From NCBI GenBank assembly GCA_001898415.1, contig MKTU01000048.1, positions 1 to 54,599 of the forward strand: a DNA stretch of 54,599 nucleotides, written 5' to 3'. The stretch is from Rhodanobacter sp. 67-28 (GTDB lineage Bacteria > Pseudomonadota > Gammaproteobacteria > Xanthomonadales > Rhodanobacteraceae). The notes beneath the pieces were generated by a model. The model made no database searches. It was not told the DNA's origin and saw nothing but the letters and a program-made list of their open reading frames with translations. Both the position numbers and the translations under genes were made by a program. This document shows positions 20,408 through 33,058 of the stretch, one piece after another; position 1 is the first letter of the stretch, and each line of letters starts with the position of its first letter.

Positions 20408-20438
20408 TGTTGCATTGCAACAGAAGTCTTGCTAGAGT
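20408..20438 (+). promoter_or_regulatory. Phasin promoter overlapped by a perfect palindrome
   Basis: TGTTGCA-T-TGCAACA (20408-20422) is a perfect palindrome with 7-base arms. It covers the -35 region (TTGCAT, 20410-20415), which sits 17 bases from TAGAGT (20433-20438). TGC/GCA-type palindromes are the operators of PhaR repressors in front of phasin genes in several proteobacteria, so a PhaR-like operator is the likely reading. Confidence 0.6.
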
Positions 20439-20475
20439 GGCTGCCACTACCCCACCTCCACCCGAGGAACAAGCC

Positions 20476-20862
20476 ATGACCCAGCAATTCAACAACCAGC
20501 TTTTTGCGTTCACCAAGCAGTTCACCGACAGCGCGTTCAAGGCGCATTCGCTGGCCCTGAAGGGGCTGGAGAAGGTTGCCGAGCTGCAGCTCAAGGCGCT
20601 CGAGGAGCAGACCAAGGTCTCCGCCGAGTTCGTCACCGACGTGATGGAAACCCGCGACGTCGACGGCCTGCGCGGCCTGTGGGAGAAGGGCAGCAGCCTG
20701 AGCCGCGAGAATGCCGAGCGCGCCGTGGCGGTGTCGCAGGAAGTGCTGTCGATCACCCAGAAGACCGCCGAGTCGCTGACCGCGCTGGTGCAGGAGCAGC
20801 GCCAGGCGGCCAATGACGCCGTGACCGCGCCGGTCGCCGGCAAGAAGGCCGCCGCCAAGTAA
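20476..20862 (+). CDS. phaP: Phasin family protein
   Basis: 128-residue amphipathic helical protein of the phasin family, which coats polyhydroxyalkanoate granules. Visible: FNNQLFAFTKQFTDSAFKAH at the N-terminus, then continuous helix-forming sequence rich in Ala, Glu and Leu (LKGLEKVAELQLKALEEQ), and a Lys/Ala-rich end (GKKAAAK). No PHA synthase or PhaR gene is in the window. The ATG at 20476 follows a GAGGAAC site. A single-gene unit: promoter with palindrome upstream, strong terminator downstream. The symbol is a family assignment. Confidence 0.85.
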   Translation: MTQQFNNQLFAFTKQFTDSAFKAHSLALKGLEKVAELQLKALEEQTKVSAEFVTDVMETRDVDGLRGLWEKGSSLSRENAERAVAVSQEVLSITQKTAESLTALVQEQRQAANDAVTAPVAGKKAAAK

Positions 20863-20896
20863 TTCGCGGCTGCCGTGCAGCGGTACAAAGCTTCGA

Positions 20897-20928
20897 GAAG
20901 GCCGGACAGGGATGTCCGGCCTTCTTTT
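20897..20928 (+). terminator. Rho-independent terminator after phasin gene
   Basis: A perfect 12-base stem, GAAGGCCGGACA (20897-20908) with TGTCCGGCCTTC (20913-20924), a GGGA loop, then TTTT. It starts 34 bases after the phasin stop. Confidence 0.9.
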
Positions 20929-21021
20929 GTGCGCAAGATCGTGCGATCGCGGCAGATCGTCGCAGGCCTCGCGCCAGGCTGTGCGCTGGCGGGCGCGGCG
21001 GGGATTGGCAGGCTTCGCGGC

Positions 21022-21051
21022 TTGTCCGGGCAATCGGCGCACTGATATACT
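21022..21051 (+). promoter_or_regulatory. Promoter of the ATP synthase operon
   Basis: TTGTCC (21022-21027), an 18-base spacer, then TATACT (21046-21051), 70 bases before the atpI start. It is the best promoter match between the phasin terminator and atpI. Confidence 0.6.
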
Positions 21052-21120
21052 TTTACGGATTCGGATCGTGGCGGGTGACTGGATCGGTGCCGCCTGACAA
21101 GGGTCGCGCGGAGACGTCAC

Positions 21121-21486
21121 TTGCTCAACAACCTGGCCTCGGGTCGGCGCCTCGCCTCGCGCATCGTGCTGCTGCAGTTCGCGGTGGCTCTGCTGGTGGG
21201 CTGCGTCTTCCTAGCACTGGGGCGTCGTGAAGCGGCATCGGCCGCGGCAGGCGCGGTGGTGGTGGCGCTGGGTACCGCAGCGATGTCGGCGCGGATGTTC
21301 AGCGGCATCAGCGGCGCGGGTCTGGCGCTGGGTCGGCTGCTGACGGGCATGTTCCTGAAATGGATCGTGATCGTCGGAGGGCTGGTCGTGATCCTGTTCC
21401 AATTCAAGTTGCCGCCACTGGCCGCCATCACGGGGTTGGTGGCTGCCTACGCGGTCCATCTGGTGGCGTTCAGATTCAAGGGTTGA
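21121..21486 (+). CDS. atpI: ATP synthase subunit I (assembly factor)
   Basis: Small membrane protein encoded at the head of the atp operon, thought to help c-ring assembly. 121 residues with four hydrophobic helices: VLLQFAVALLVGCVFLAL, the Ala/Gly-rich AAAGAVVVALGTAAM, FLKWIVIVGGLVVILFQF, and AAITGLVAAYAVHLVAF. The start is TTG at 21121 with GGAG 9 bases before it; there is no ATG in a suitable place. The stop is three bases before atpB. Sequence conservation in AtpI is low; the assignment rests on hydropathy and position. Confidence 0.85.
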   Translation: MLNNLASGRRLASRIVLLQFAVALLVGCVFLALGRREAASAAAGAVVVALGTAAMSARMFSGISGAGLALGRLLTGMFLKWIVIVGGLVVILFQFKLPPLAAITGLVAAYAVHLVAFRFKG

Positions 21487-22654
<1,168 letters not shown>

Positions 22655-22743
22655 GTCACGTGGCGGCGCACAGCGCCGCCGTTTCGACCCGGGCGTCCTG
22701 ACGCCCGGGTTCGGTTCAACCCGTATTTGCAGGTAACGCAGCG

Positions 22744-23214
22744 ATGGATTTCAACGCGACCTTGATTGGCGAAATGATTTCGTTCGCCATCCTGATCTGG
22801 TTCTGTGTGCACTTCATCTGGCCGTATCTCAACAAGGCCATCGAAGAGCGCCAGCTCAAGATCGCCGAAGGCCTGAATGCGGCCGAGCGCGCGCACGCCG
22901 ACCTGAAGGCTGCCGACTCCAAGGTGCAGGCCGAGATCAAGCAGGCCCGCCTGCAAGCCTCGGAGATCATCGACAAGGCCCAGCAGCAGGCCAACCAGAT
23001 CATTGAAAAGGCCCGTGGCGAGGCCGTCAGCGAAATCAATCGCCTGAAGGCTTCGGCGCAGGACGACATCGCCTCGATGGCCCAGCGCGCGCGCGACGAG
23101 CTGCGCGAGCAGGTCGGTGCGCTGGCCGTGGCCGGCGCCAGCAGGATCGTGCAGCGCGAGGTCGATGCGTCGACGCACAAGGCCTTGCTCGACCAGCTCG
23201 CGGCCGAGATCTGA
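22744..23214 (+). CDS. atpF: ATP synthase Fo subunit b
   Basis: Peripheral-stalk subunit, 156 residues. One N-terminal membrane helix ([18 protein letters not shown]) is followed by a long charged helix for the right-handed coiled coil ([20 protein letters not shown] onward) ending in the delta-binding tail [14 protein letters not shown] at 22744 has GGTAACG upstream. It lies 3 bases before atpH. Confidence 0.97.
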   Translation: MDFNATLIGEMISFAILIWFCVHFIWPYLNKAIEERQLKIAEGLNAAERAHADLKAADSKVQAEIKQARLQASEIIDKAQQQANQIIEKARGEAVSEINRLKASAQDDIASMAQRARDELREQVGALAVAGASRIVQREVDASTHKALLDQLAAEI

Positions 23215-23217
23215 TCG

Positions 23218-23751
23218 ATGGCCCAGGCAATCACCCTCGCCCGTCCCTACGCCCGCGCCGCGTTCGAAGTGGCGCATGCCGCCGGCACGCTGGACGCGTG
23301 GTCGCAGGCGCTGGCGTTCGCCGCCGCGGTCGCGGCCGATCCGCGCGTGGCCGGTCTCGGCAACGATCCGCGGGTGGTGCCCGCGCAGCTCGTCGCGCTG
23401 CATCTGCCGGCCGGCATCGCCGCCGATGCGCCATTCGGCCAGTTCCTCGCCGAAATGGCCGAGCAGCGACGCCTTGCGTTGCTGCCGGAGGTGGCCGAGC
23501 TGTACGAGACGTTCAAGCGCGAATCCGAGTCGCAGCTGCTGGTCAAGGTGACCAGCGCGATGGCGCTGGACGCAGCGCAGACCGAGCAGCTCAAGGCTTC
23601 GCTGAAGCGCCGCTTCAAGCGCGAGATCGAACTGGATACCCAGGTCGATGCCTCGCTGCTGGCCGGTGCGGTGATCGACACCGGCAGCGAAGTGATCGAC
23701 GGCTCCGCGCGCGGCAGGCTGGCCAAGCTGGCTGGCGCATTGAGCCAGTAG
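23218..23751 (+). CDS. atpH: ATP synthase F1 subunit delta
   Basis: Links the peripheral stalk to F1; 177 residues. N-terminal helical domain ITLARPYARAAFEVAHAAGT is the usual opening, and the C-terminal segment DTQVDASLLAGAVIDTGSEV with SARGRLAKL is diagnostic. Its TAG stop shares its last base with the first copy of the spacer repeat array at 23751. Confidence 0.96.
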   Translation: MAQAITLARPYARAAFEVAHAAGTLDAWSQALAFAAAVAADPRVAGLGNDPRVVPAQLVALHLPAGIAADAPFGQFLAEMAEQRRLALLPEVAELYETFKRESESQLLVKVTSAMALDAAQTEQLKASLKRRFKREIELDTQVDASLLAGAVIDTGSEVIDGSARGRLAKLAGALSQ

Positions 23752-23938
23752 TTTCACGCGAAGCCAGCTTCGCGAAAGGCAATACCGGCAGTTCGGGCCG
23801 GACAGTTTGGTTTCACGCGAAGTCCATTTTCGCGACGAGCAAAACCCGACCCTCCATGGTCGGACAGATTGGTTTCACGCGAGATCCATCTCGCGAAGAG
23901 CAAGGCCGGCCATCCGGGCCGGACTGTTCAACAAGAGC
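23751..23938. repeat. Three tandem double-hairpin repeats in atpH-atpA spacer
   Basis: Three units start with GTTTCACGCGA at 23751, 23810 and 23872 (periods 59 and 62). Each has hairpin A with a CGCGAA or CGCGAG stem (23757-23774 in unit 1; loop ATCCAT in unit 3). Then come a linker resembling GAGCAAG, hairpin B with a CCGGC/GCCGG or CCGAC/GTCGG stem, and a tail GGACAGTTTG, GGACAGATTG or GGACTGTTCA. Unit 2 hairpin B changes both arms together (C to A and G to T), preserving pairing. The architecture matches the atpG-atpD array. There is no T-tract, so these are not simple terminators. Confidence 0.85.
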
Positions 23939-23962
23939 TTTTCATTTCCGGGATAGATGACC

Positions 23963-25513
<1,551 letters not shown>

Positions 25514-25631
25514 GAGAGCCGGGAATCGGGAGTAGGGAATAGGGAATCGGAAAAGCAACGGGCCTCGCCGCTACTGGCGATTCCCCATTCCCGATTCTCG
25601 ATTCCCCGAGCAAGCATAGCGAGCGAGACAA
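25514..25631. repeat. GGGAAT-rich inverted-repeat element in atpA-atpG spacer
   Basis: The left arm at 25520-25550 is built from GGGAATCGGGAGTAGGGAAT followed by AGGGAATCGG. The right arm at 25578-25608 is its imperfect reverse complement (CGATTCCCCATTCCCGATTC and so on). About 28 bases separate the arms. It is followed by GAGCAAGCATAGCGAG just before atpG. A second copy lies before atpC. These look like dispersed short palindromic elements, transcribed as part of the operon. Confidence 0.8.
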
Positions 25632-26549
25632 ATGGCCAGCGGACGCGAAATCAAAACCAAGATCAAGAGCACGCAGAACATGCGCAAGGTGACGCGCGCG
25701 CTCGAGATGGTCTCGGCGGCCAAGATCCGTCGCGCACAGGACCTGATGCGCGCCTCGCGCCCGTATGCGCGGCTGATGCGCAAGGTGATCGCGCACGTGG
25801 CGCAGGCCAGCACGGATTTCAGCCATCCGTTTTTGGTCGAGCGCGACAACGTGGCGCGGGTCGGCTACATCGTGGTGTCGACCGACCGCGGCCTGTGCGG
25901 CGGCCTCAACTCCAACCTGTTCCGCCGCCTGCTGCCGGCGATCGCCGAGTGGCAGAAGCAGGGCGTGCAGGTCGACGTGGTGGCGATCGGCCAGAAGGCG
26001 ATCTCGTTCTTCCGCCGCATCAAGGGCGTCAACCTGGTCGGCACGGTCAGCCACCTGGGCGAGAAACCGCGGCTGGAGCAGCTGGTCGGCGTGATCAAGG
26101 TGATGATGGACGCCTACGCGGCCAACGGCCTGGATCGCGTGTTCCTCGCCTACAGCGACTTCGTCAACACCATGACGCAGAAGCCGACCATCGACGCGCT
26201 GCTGCCGCTGCCGCTGGTGGCGGCCGAGCTGGAAGCGCATGAGGATGCCGGCGAGTCGGCCTATGCGGGCGTGAAGCTGGAAGCCGGGCACGACTGGGAC
26301 TACCTCTACGAGCCCGACGCGCAGACCGTGCTGGAGCACGTGCTGGGCCGCTACATCGAGTCGGTGGTGTACCAGGCCACGCTGGAGAATCTGGCCAGCG
26401 AGCACGCCGCCCGCATGGTCGCGATGAAGGCCGCGTCGGACAACGCGAACAAGGTGATCGACACGCTGACGCTGACCTACAACAAGGCACGCCAGGCGGC
26501 GATCACGCAGGAAATATCGGAAATCGTCGGCGGTGCCGCGGCGGTATGA
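25632..26549 (+). CDS. atpG: ATP synthase F1 subunit gamma
   Basis: Central rotor shaft; 305 residues. N-terminal helix [20 protein letters not shown] with [10 protein letters not shown], the Rossmann-like middle [13 protein letters not shown], and the C-terminal helix [19 protein letters not shown] with [15 protein letters not shown]. It is about 15-18 residues longer than the usual 287 because of an insertion around [20 protein letters not shown], just before the conserved WDYLYEPD block. The insertion is in frame and the ends are intact. Confidence 0.97.
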   Translation: MASGREIKTKIKSTQNMRKVTRALEMVSAAKIRRAQDLMRASRPYARLMRKVIAHVAQASTDFSHPFLVERDNVARVGYIVVSTDRGLCGGLNSNLFRRLLPAIAEWQKQGVQVDVVAIGQKAISFFRRIKGVNLVGTVSHLGEKPRLEQLVGVIKVMMDAYAANGLDRVFLAYSDFVNTMTQKPTIDALLPLPLVAAELEAHEDAGESAYAGVKLEAGHDWDYLYEPDAQTVLEHVLGRYIESVVYQATLENLASEHAARMVAMKAASDNANKVIDTLTLTYNKARQAAITQEISEIVGGAAAV

Positions 26550-26550
26550 G

Positions 26551-28182
<1,632 letters not shown>

Positions 28183-28283
28183 CGGGAATAGTAAATAGGG
28201 AATAGGGAATCGGAATTGCCGCGACCTGCCCGCTTTCACTATTCCCCATTCCCTATTCTCCATTCCCTTCGAGCAAAGCGAGA
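28183..28283. repeat. Second GGGAAT-rich inverted-repeat element, atpD-atpC spacer
   Basis: The left arm at 28183-28213 reads CGGGAATAGTAAATAGGGAA then TAGGGAATCGG. The right arm at 28238-28270 is its imperfect reverse complement (ACTATTCCCCATTCCCTATT and so on). It ends with CGAGCAAAGCGAG, matching the end of the atpA-atpG copy. It fills almost the whole spacer. Confidence 0.8.
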
Positions 28284-28289
28284 AATCCC

Positions 28290-28712
28290 ATGACAACCAT
28301 CCGAGTCGACATCGTCAGCGCCGAGGCCGAGATTTTTTCCGGCGAGGCGACCATGGTCGTGGCGACCGGTGACCAGGGCGAGCTGGGTATCACGCCGCGC
28401 CACGCGCCGCTGATCACCCGACTCAAGCCCGGCCATGTCGACGTATTGCTGGAAGGCGGCGAGCGCCAGCAGTTCTATGTTTCCGGCGGCATCCTCGAAG
28501 TGCAGCCGCAGGTGGTCACCGTGCTGGCCGATACTGCCGCACGGGCGGCGGACCTGGATGAGGTATCCGCGCAGCAGGCGATGAAGGAAGCGCGCGACGC
28601 GCTGGCCAACCGCACCGACGCGATCGAACTGGCCGAGGCACAGACCCGGCTCACCCAGGCGATGGCCCAGTTGCAGGCGCTGGAGCGGCTGCGCAAGAAC
28701 CTCAAGCACTGA
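28290..28712 (+). CDS. atpC: ATP synthase F1 subunit epsilon
   Basis: Rotor subunit and inhibitor of ATP hydrolysis; 140 residues. The N-terminal beta sandwich shows [20 protein letters not shown] and [19 protein letters not shown]. The C-terminal two-helix inhibitory domain is present ([16 protein letters not shown] to [13 protein letters not shown]). It is the last gene of the operon; the DUF3016 gene converges 24 bases on. Confidence 0.96.
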   Translation: MTTIRVDIVSAEAEIFSGEATMVVATGDQGELGITPRHAPLITRLKPGHVDVLLEGGERQQFYVSGGILEVQPQVVTVLADTAARAADLDEVSAQQAMKEARDALANRTDAIELAEAQTRLTQAMAQLQALERLRKNLKH

Positions 28713-28736
28713 GGCCCCGCGGCCGGATTCCTGCCG

Positions 28737-29309
28737 CTAGAGGTTTTCCGGCCCGCGGCGCAGCCAGCTGTCGATCAATGCCTTGTCGTAGCGCAGCGGA
28801 TCGGTATCGCCCACGCGCGCGGCGCCACTCTGCAGGTAGCCCAGGTTGCGCAGCTTGCGCGAACCTTCGCGCACCACCTTGCCGTTGCTGTCGGTCAGTT
28901 TGAAGTCGAGATCGATGCGCGGCGGATAGACGTCCTTCATGAAGCGCACGTACCTCAACTGCGGGCCGTGCCAGGGCTCGTAGCCGCCGGCGAGCTTGAT
29001 GTCGGTGATGTTGACCTCCAGGCGATCGCCGGCCGGCAGCATCTTCGTGGCGCGCTTGATCAGATGGGCCTTCAGCGGCTCCAGGTAGCTCCTCCCGTTG
29101 AAGCGGTCCTGCAGGCCGTATTGCCGGGCCTCGCTGAACTCCTCCGGATTGACGTAATTCACGGTGACCCGCGCGCCGGGAACGGGCTCGCCCACGGCGA
29201 TCGTCGGCGGCGGCGCGGCCGCGGCCATCGCGGGTGCCAGCCCGCCGGCCGTGGCCAGGGCAAGCAGGGCCACGAAACTGCACGGATGGATTCCGGTCAT
29301 GCGCGTCAT
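28737..29309 (-). CDS. DUF3016 domain exported protein
   Basis: 190-residue exported protein of the DUF3016 family, function unknown. The N-terminus has a signal peptide ([20 protein letters not shown], cleavage near AMA-AA). The mature part begins with a Pro/Ala-rich stretch, then [40 protein letters not shown], and ends near [17 protein letters not shown], the parts I associate with this family. The ATG at 29309 is preceded by GAGGTG; a second ATG three codons on is possible. It diverges from glmU. Confidence 0.75.
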   Translation of the reverse strand: MTRMTGIHPCSFVALLALATAGGLAPAMAAAAPPPTIAVGEPVPGARVTVNYVNPEEFSEARQYGLQDRFNGRSYLEPLKAHLIKRATKMLPAGDRLEVNITDIKLAGGYEPWHGPQLRYVRFMKDVYPPRIDLDFKLTDSNGKVVREGSRKLRNLGYLQSGAARVGDTDPLRYDKALIDSWLRRGPENL

Positions 29310-29468
29310 GCTGCACCTCGTCTGTTTGCTGCTTGTCGGCGCCAGTCTGTCACGGCGATCGTTGCGCTTTTGTATGCGCCTTCGCAAGCCGCGGCGAGGG
29401 CTCGGCCGCACCGGACCGGCGGCATCGGCTGCTATGCTTTTGCTTCGTTCGGAACGGGGTCGCAACCG

Positions 29469-30863
29469 ATGGAAACAACGCCGCTGCACGTGATCATCCT
29501 GGCGGCCGGTGCCGGCACGCGGATGAAATCCAATCGCGCCAAGGTGCTGATGCCGCTGGCCGGCAAGCCGCTGCTGGCGCACGTGCTCGCCACCGCGCGA
29601 ACCTTGCAGCCAGCCGCCATCCACGTCGTCTACGGGCATTGTGGCGAGCAGGTACGCGCGGCGTTTGCCGGGCAGGACGATCCCGGATCAGAGCCGGGGC
29701 AGGCCCTGCATTGGGTGTTGCAGGCCGAGCGGCTCGGCACCGGTCACGCGGTGGAGCAGGCGATCGCCGGCGTGCCGCGCGCGGCACGCGTACTGGTGCT
29801 GTACGGCGACGTGCCGCTGACCCGCGCGGAAACGCTGCGCCAGCTGCTGGACGCCGAAGGCGGCTTCAGCCTGCTCACCACGCGGCTGGCCGATCCGACC
29901 GGCTACGGGCGCGTGCTGTGCGACGGCAACGGCCACGTGCGCGAGGTGGTCGAGGAGAAGGACGCCGACGCCGGCCAGCGCGCGGTCAACCTGGTCAACA
30001 CAGGCATCCTGCTGGCCGACGCGCTGGCCTTGCGCGGCTGGCTCAAGCAACTCGATCGCGACAACGCGCAAGGCGAGTACTACCTCACGGACATCTTCGC
30101 GATGGCTGCTGCCGAGGGCCGCGGCGCACTCAGTGTCGAGTGCGCCGACCCGGTGGAAGCCGCCGGTGCCAACGATCCCGTGCAACTGGCCGAGCTGGAA
30201 GCCGCCTGGCGTCGCCGCGCCGCGCACGCGTTGCTTCGCGATGGCGTGCGCATGGCCGACCCGCTGCGCGTGGAAGTGCGCGGGACGGTCGAGGCCGGCC
30301 GCGACGTCGAGCTCGACATCGACGTGATCCTGGAAGGGCGCGTGGTGCTCGGCGACGACGTGCGCATCGGCGCCTTCACTCGCCTGAAGGACGTGCAACT
30401 GGCCGCCGGCACCGTGCTGCATCCGCACTGCGATCTCGACGGCGTGGTCACTCACGGCCCGTGCACGATCGGCCCGTTCGCGCGGCTGCGTCCGGGCACC
30501 GAGCTGGACGCCGGCGTGCACGTGGGCAACTTCGTCGAGACAAAGAAAACCCGCATCGGCGAAGGCAGCAAGGCCAACCACCTCACCTACCTCGGCGACA
30601 CCGTGGTCGGCCGTGGCGTCAATATCGGCGCCGGCACCATCACCTGCAACTACGACGGCGTGAACAAGTTCGTTACCCGCATCGGCGACGGCGCCTTCAT
30701 CGGCTCCAACTGCGCCCTGGTCGCCCCGGTGAGCATCGGCGCGCAAGCCACCCTCGGCGCCGGCTCGGTGATCACCCGCGACGCGCCGGAAGGCCAGCTG
30801 ACTCTGGCGCGCGCCCGACAGCAGACGTTCGAGGGCTGGCGGCGACCGGTGAAACAGAAGTGA
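29469..30863 (+). CDS. glmU: Bifunctional UDP-GlcNAc pyrophosphorylase / glucosamine-1-phosphate acetyltransferase
   Basis: Makes UDP-N-acetylglucosamine for peptidoglycan and LPS. 464 residues. The N-terminal uridyltransferase has the nucleotide-binding motif [11 protein letters not shown] with the downstream Lys in [11 protein letters not shown], and GTGHAVEQA. The C-terminal left-handed beta-helix acetyltransferase has [33 protein letters not shown] (catalytic His region) and [16 protein letters not shown]. It often follows the atp operon in gammaproteobacteria, as here, with the DUF3016 gene between them on the other strand. A TATGCT -10-like box lies about 40 bases before the start. Confidence 0.98.
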   Translation: METTPLHVIILAAGAGTRMKSNRAKVLMPLAGKPLLAHVLATARTLQPAAIHVVYGHCGEQVRAAFAGQDDPGSEPGQALHWVLQAERLGTGHAVEQAIAGVPRAARVLVLYGDVPLTRAETLRQLLDAEGGFSLLTTRLADPTGYGRVLCDGNGHVREVVEEKDADAGQRAVNLVNTGILLADALALRGWLKQLDRDNAQGEYYLTDIFAMAAAEGRGALSVECADPVEAAGANDPVQLAELEAAWRRRAAHALLRDGVRMADPLRVEVRGTVEAGRDVELDIDVILEGRVVLGDDVRIGAFTRLKDVQLAAGTVLHPHCDLDGVVTHGPCTIGPFARLRPGTELDAGVHVGNFVETKKTRIGEGSKANHLTYLGDTVVGRGVNIGAGTITCNYDGVNKFVTRIGDGAFIGSNCALVAPVSIGAQATLGAGSVITRDAPEGQLTLARARQQTFEGWRRPVKQK

Positions 30864-30976
30864 GGAGCGAAAGCTGAAGGACCGCTCGCGCTGTTTTCGC
30901 GCCACGCGATCTGCGCGCCCGCGACTAGCCCCGTGCGTGTTCCGACCGTGACACTCGGCAAGGAAGGAGGACTGTG

Positions 30977-31549
30977 ATGCAGAAATGGCTGAATGGCTTG
31001 ATCGTGGTTTCGTCGATTGCGCTCTACGGTTGCGCTGGCGCCGGCTCGACGACAAGTGGCGCCCAGCAACGACAACTGCAATCGCTGCAACTGTTCGCCG
31101 CAGACGACACCCCGCGCTTCTCGCTTTACGTGGCATGCACCAGCGACAGCGTCAATTGCGTCAACGTCGGCAACGGGGTTTTCGCCTGGGCTCGCGATCA
31201 CGACGTGACCGTCCACAACGTGGACTCCGGTGATCCGGCGTTCACCGCCACCGCGTCGCGCGCCGCGGAGATCGCCTTGCCGTACCGGGTGGCCATCGAC
31301 TACCGCCCCTCGGTGGCGCCTGGCTATTCGGCGTCTTCGTACAAGCAGTCCAGCGAGTCCTTTGCGCCGACGGTCGGTTACAGGGCCGTGATCTCGGTAT
31401 TCCAGGCCGCTACCGGCAAATTGCTCATGCGGTCGCCGGTACGGAACCAGCAAGCTGCGGATCACGGGAAAACGTCCAATCCCTACGTTCGTTCCCAGAT
31501 GATCGAGCTGCTGGATTCGCTGGAGCCATCGGCGAAGGACTCCCGATGA
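30977..31549 (+). CDS. Putative lipoprotein of unknown function
   Basis: 190 residues. The N-terminus has a lipoprotein signal: hydrophobic LNGLIVVSSIALYG then Cys, with the lipobox LYGC at about residues 16-19. The mature protein shows two cysteines close together (YVACTSDSVNCVNVG) and a beta-rich body (YRVAIDYRPSVAPGYS). No domain recognised. The ATG at 30977 has AAGGAGG six bases upstream; a GTG one codon earlier is less likely. It lies downstream of glmU and converges with xanB2. Confidence 0.7.
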   Translation: MQKWLNGLIVVSSIALYGCAGAGSTTSGAQQRQLQSLQLFAADDTPRFSLYVACTSDSVNCVNVGNGVFAWARDHDVTVHNVDSGDPAFTATASRAAEIALPYRVAIDYRPSVAPGYSASSYKQSSESFAPTVGYRAVISVFQAATGKLLMRSPVRNQQAADHGKTSNPYVRSQMIELLDSLEPSAKDSR

Positions 31550-31562
31550 AACCGGCGCATCG

Positions 31563-32555
31563 CTAAACGTAGCGCCAGCCGTCGATCTCGACCAGCAGTT
31601 CGCGGCGACAGATGTCGCCGTGCAGCAGCAGCAGGGGTACGCCCGGCAGGCGCTGCCGGAGCGCGTCGCGCACGCGCGGCGCGTCGCCGTCGTGGCGCAG
31701 GTAGATCTTGAGCGGTGAATGCGTGTCGAAGCCGGCGCGCATGTCGGCGCTGGCCAGCAGCGCGTCCAGGTTGGTCAGGGTTTCCTCCAGCTGCGCATCG
31801 AGGTTGTCGTGGTGGGCCGAGGCATGGCCCACGACCGCGGCGGTGCCGGAAATGGCCAGCGTGTCGCGGGCCGGCAGGAGCATCGCCCGCGCAAAGCTGG
31901 GCGGGGTGGGGCCGTATTGCCGCGGGTAGCGCCATGCGCTGACCTGGCGCGGGTTCTCGACCCGGTGGCCGGCCTGCTCGCCGGCCAGCAGGTAGACCTG
32001 CAGGCGGTGTTCCGCCGCGAGGTGGCCGATCGCGGTGGCGGCGGGGAAACCTTCGGCGAAGAAATCGCCCATGCCGGCGGCGCGGCCTTCGCAGAAGCGC
32101 TTGTAGCGTTCCGCATCGCCTTCGCCGTCGTTGATCGCGCCGATGTAGTTCCACACCCGCAGGACGTGCCGTGCGTCGCGGCCGGCGACGAACCGGTGCA
32201 GCAAGTCGTAGGCCTGCTTTGCGGTGGCGCGGGCGCCGCCGTGTTCGCGTTCGTCCAGCTCGACCGCGGCGAACAGCCAGCCGCCGCCGGTCGACCAGCG
32301 CAACGCGCCTTCCATGCCGCAGCGCACCGGCGCGTCCACCTGCCACAGTTCCAGCGGCGCGGGGGCATCGGTGCTGGCCAGCGCCACCTGCAGGTGGCGC
32401 GGATCGTCACCGGAGGGTACGGCCGGGTCGAAACCGAGCACCGCCAGCGTGCCCGGCGCCTCCAGCAGGGTGGCGACCTCCGCCATGCGATAGGACACCT
32501 GCGGCGCCCGCCGCGCCCGAGCTTCCACCTGCGGGTTTTCACATCCCTGGATCAT
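31563..32555 (-). CDS. xanB2: XanB2-type chorismatase (hydroxybenzoate-forming)
   Basis: Chorismate-cleaving enzyme of the FkbO/Hyg5/XanB2 family. Xanthomonas XanB2 forms 3-hydroxybenzoate (pigment starter) and 4-hydroxybenzoate (ubiquinone). About 330 residues. Recognisable: VLRVWNYIGAINDGEGDAER in the middle, SAWRYPRQYGPTPPSFARAM with the conserved Arg-Tyr, and GHASAHHDNLDAQLEETLTN with the conserved His region. The ATG at 32555 is chosen: the open frame extends upstream but overlaps the ACP gene region and is not family-like. It diverges from a cluster of aryl-polyene genes, consistent with starter supply. Which isomer is made cannot be read from the sequence. Confidence 0.85.
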   Translation of the reverse strand: MIQGCENPQVEARARRAPQVSYRMAEVATLLEAPGTLAVLGFDPAVPSGDDPRHLQVALASTDAPAPLELWQVDAPVRCGMEGALRWSTGGGWLFAAVELDEREHGGARATAKQAYDLLHRFVAGRDARHVLRVWNYIGAINDGEGDAERYKRFCEGRAAGMGDFFAEGFPAATAIGHLAAEHRLQVYLLAGEQAGHRVENPRQVSAWRYPRQYGPTPPSFARAMLLPARDTLAISGTAAVVGHASAHHDNLDAQLEETLTNLDALLASADMRAGFDTHSPLKIYLRHDGDAPRVRDALRQRLPGVPLLLLHGDICRRELLVEIDGWRYV

Positions 32556-32646
32556 GCTGGCCAACCGGAACGACAAGGCCGCTATGTTACACTCTGCGCC
32601 CACTGCCACCGGGGGGAGGCAATGCATCTGGCGTACGGAATCGAGC

Positions 32647-32913
32647 ATGGCGGAACAGACAGAGGCGCAGCACGAGTTGGCCACCCTGGTGGTGGAATGC
32701 CTCAACCTCGAGGACGTCAATGCCGAGCAGATCGACCCCGATGCACCGCTGTTCGGGGGCGAACTGGGGCTCGACTCCATCGATGCACTGGAGATCGCCC
32801 TGGCCGTCTCCAAGCGCTACGGCTTCCAGCTGCGCTCGGACAACCCGGAAAACCGTCAGATCTTCGCCAGCCTGCGCAATCTGTCGAGCCACGTCGAGCA
32901 GCACCGCGCCTGA
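32647..32913 (+). CDS. Acyl carrier protein of the aryl-polyene cluster
   Basis: 88-residue acyl carrier protein. The phosphopantetheine serine is in GELGLDSIDALEIA, followed by the helix VSKRYGFQL. It probably carries the growing polyene chain. The ATG at 32647 has only a weak ribosome site (GGAATCG). A strong purine tract GGGGGGAGG lies 28 bases upstream, but no start codon in this frame follows it closely. It heads a run of plus-strand genes to 39103. In characterised APE clusters two ACPs are usual; only one is seen here. Confidence 0.9.
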   Translation: MAEQTEAQHELATLVVECLNLEDVNAEQIDPDAPLFGGELGLDSIDALEIALAVSKRYGFQLRSDNPENRQIFASLRNLSSHVEQHRA

Positions 32914-33058
32914 ACGGTCGGTGCGGGATGGAGCGGTCGTGCGGGCTGGTCATGGACGCCTTGGCGCCGCATGGCGCCGCGCTTTCCGCCTTCGTCACGC
33001 CACCGTGCGCCACGCGTGGCAAGCTGCCGGTGCCGACCGAGTCGTCGCGGAATCGCGC

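Noticed and set aside
32556-32813. N-terminal extension of xanB2
   Set aside because: The extra 86 codons overlap the ACP gene antisense and do not resemble the family N-terminus.
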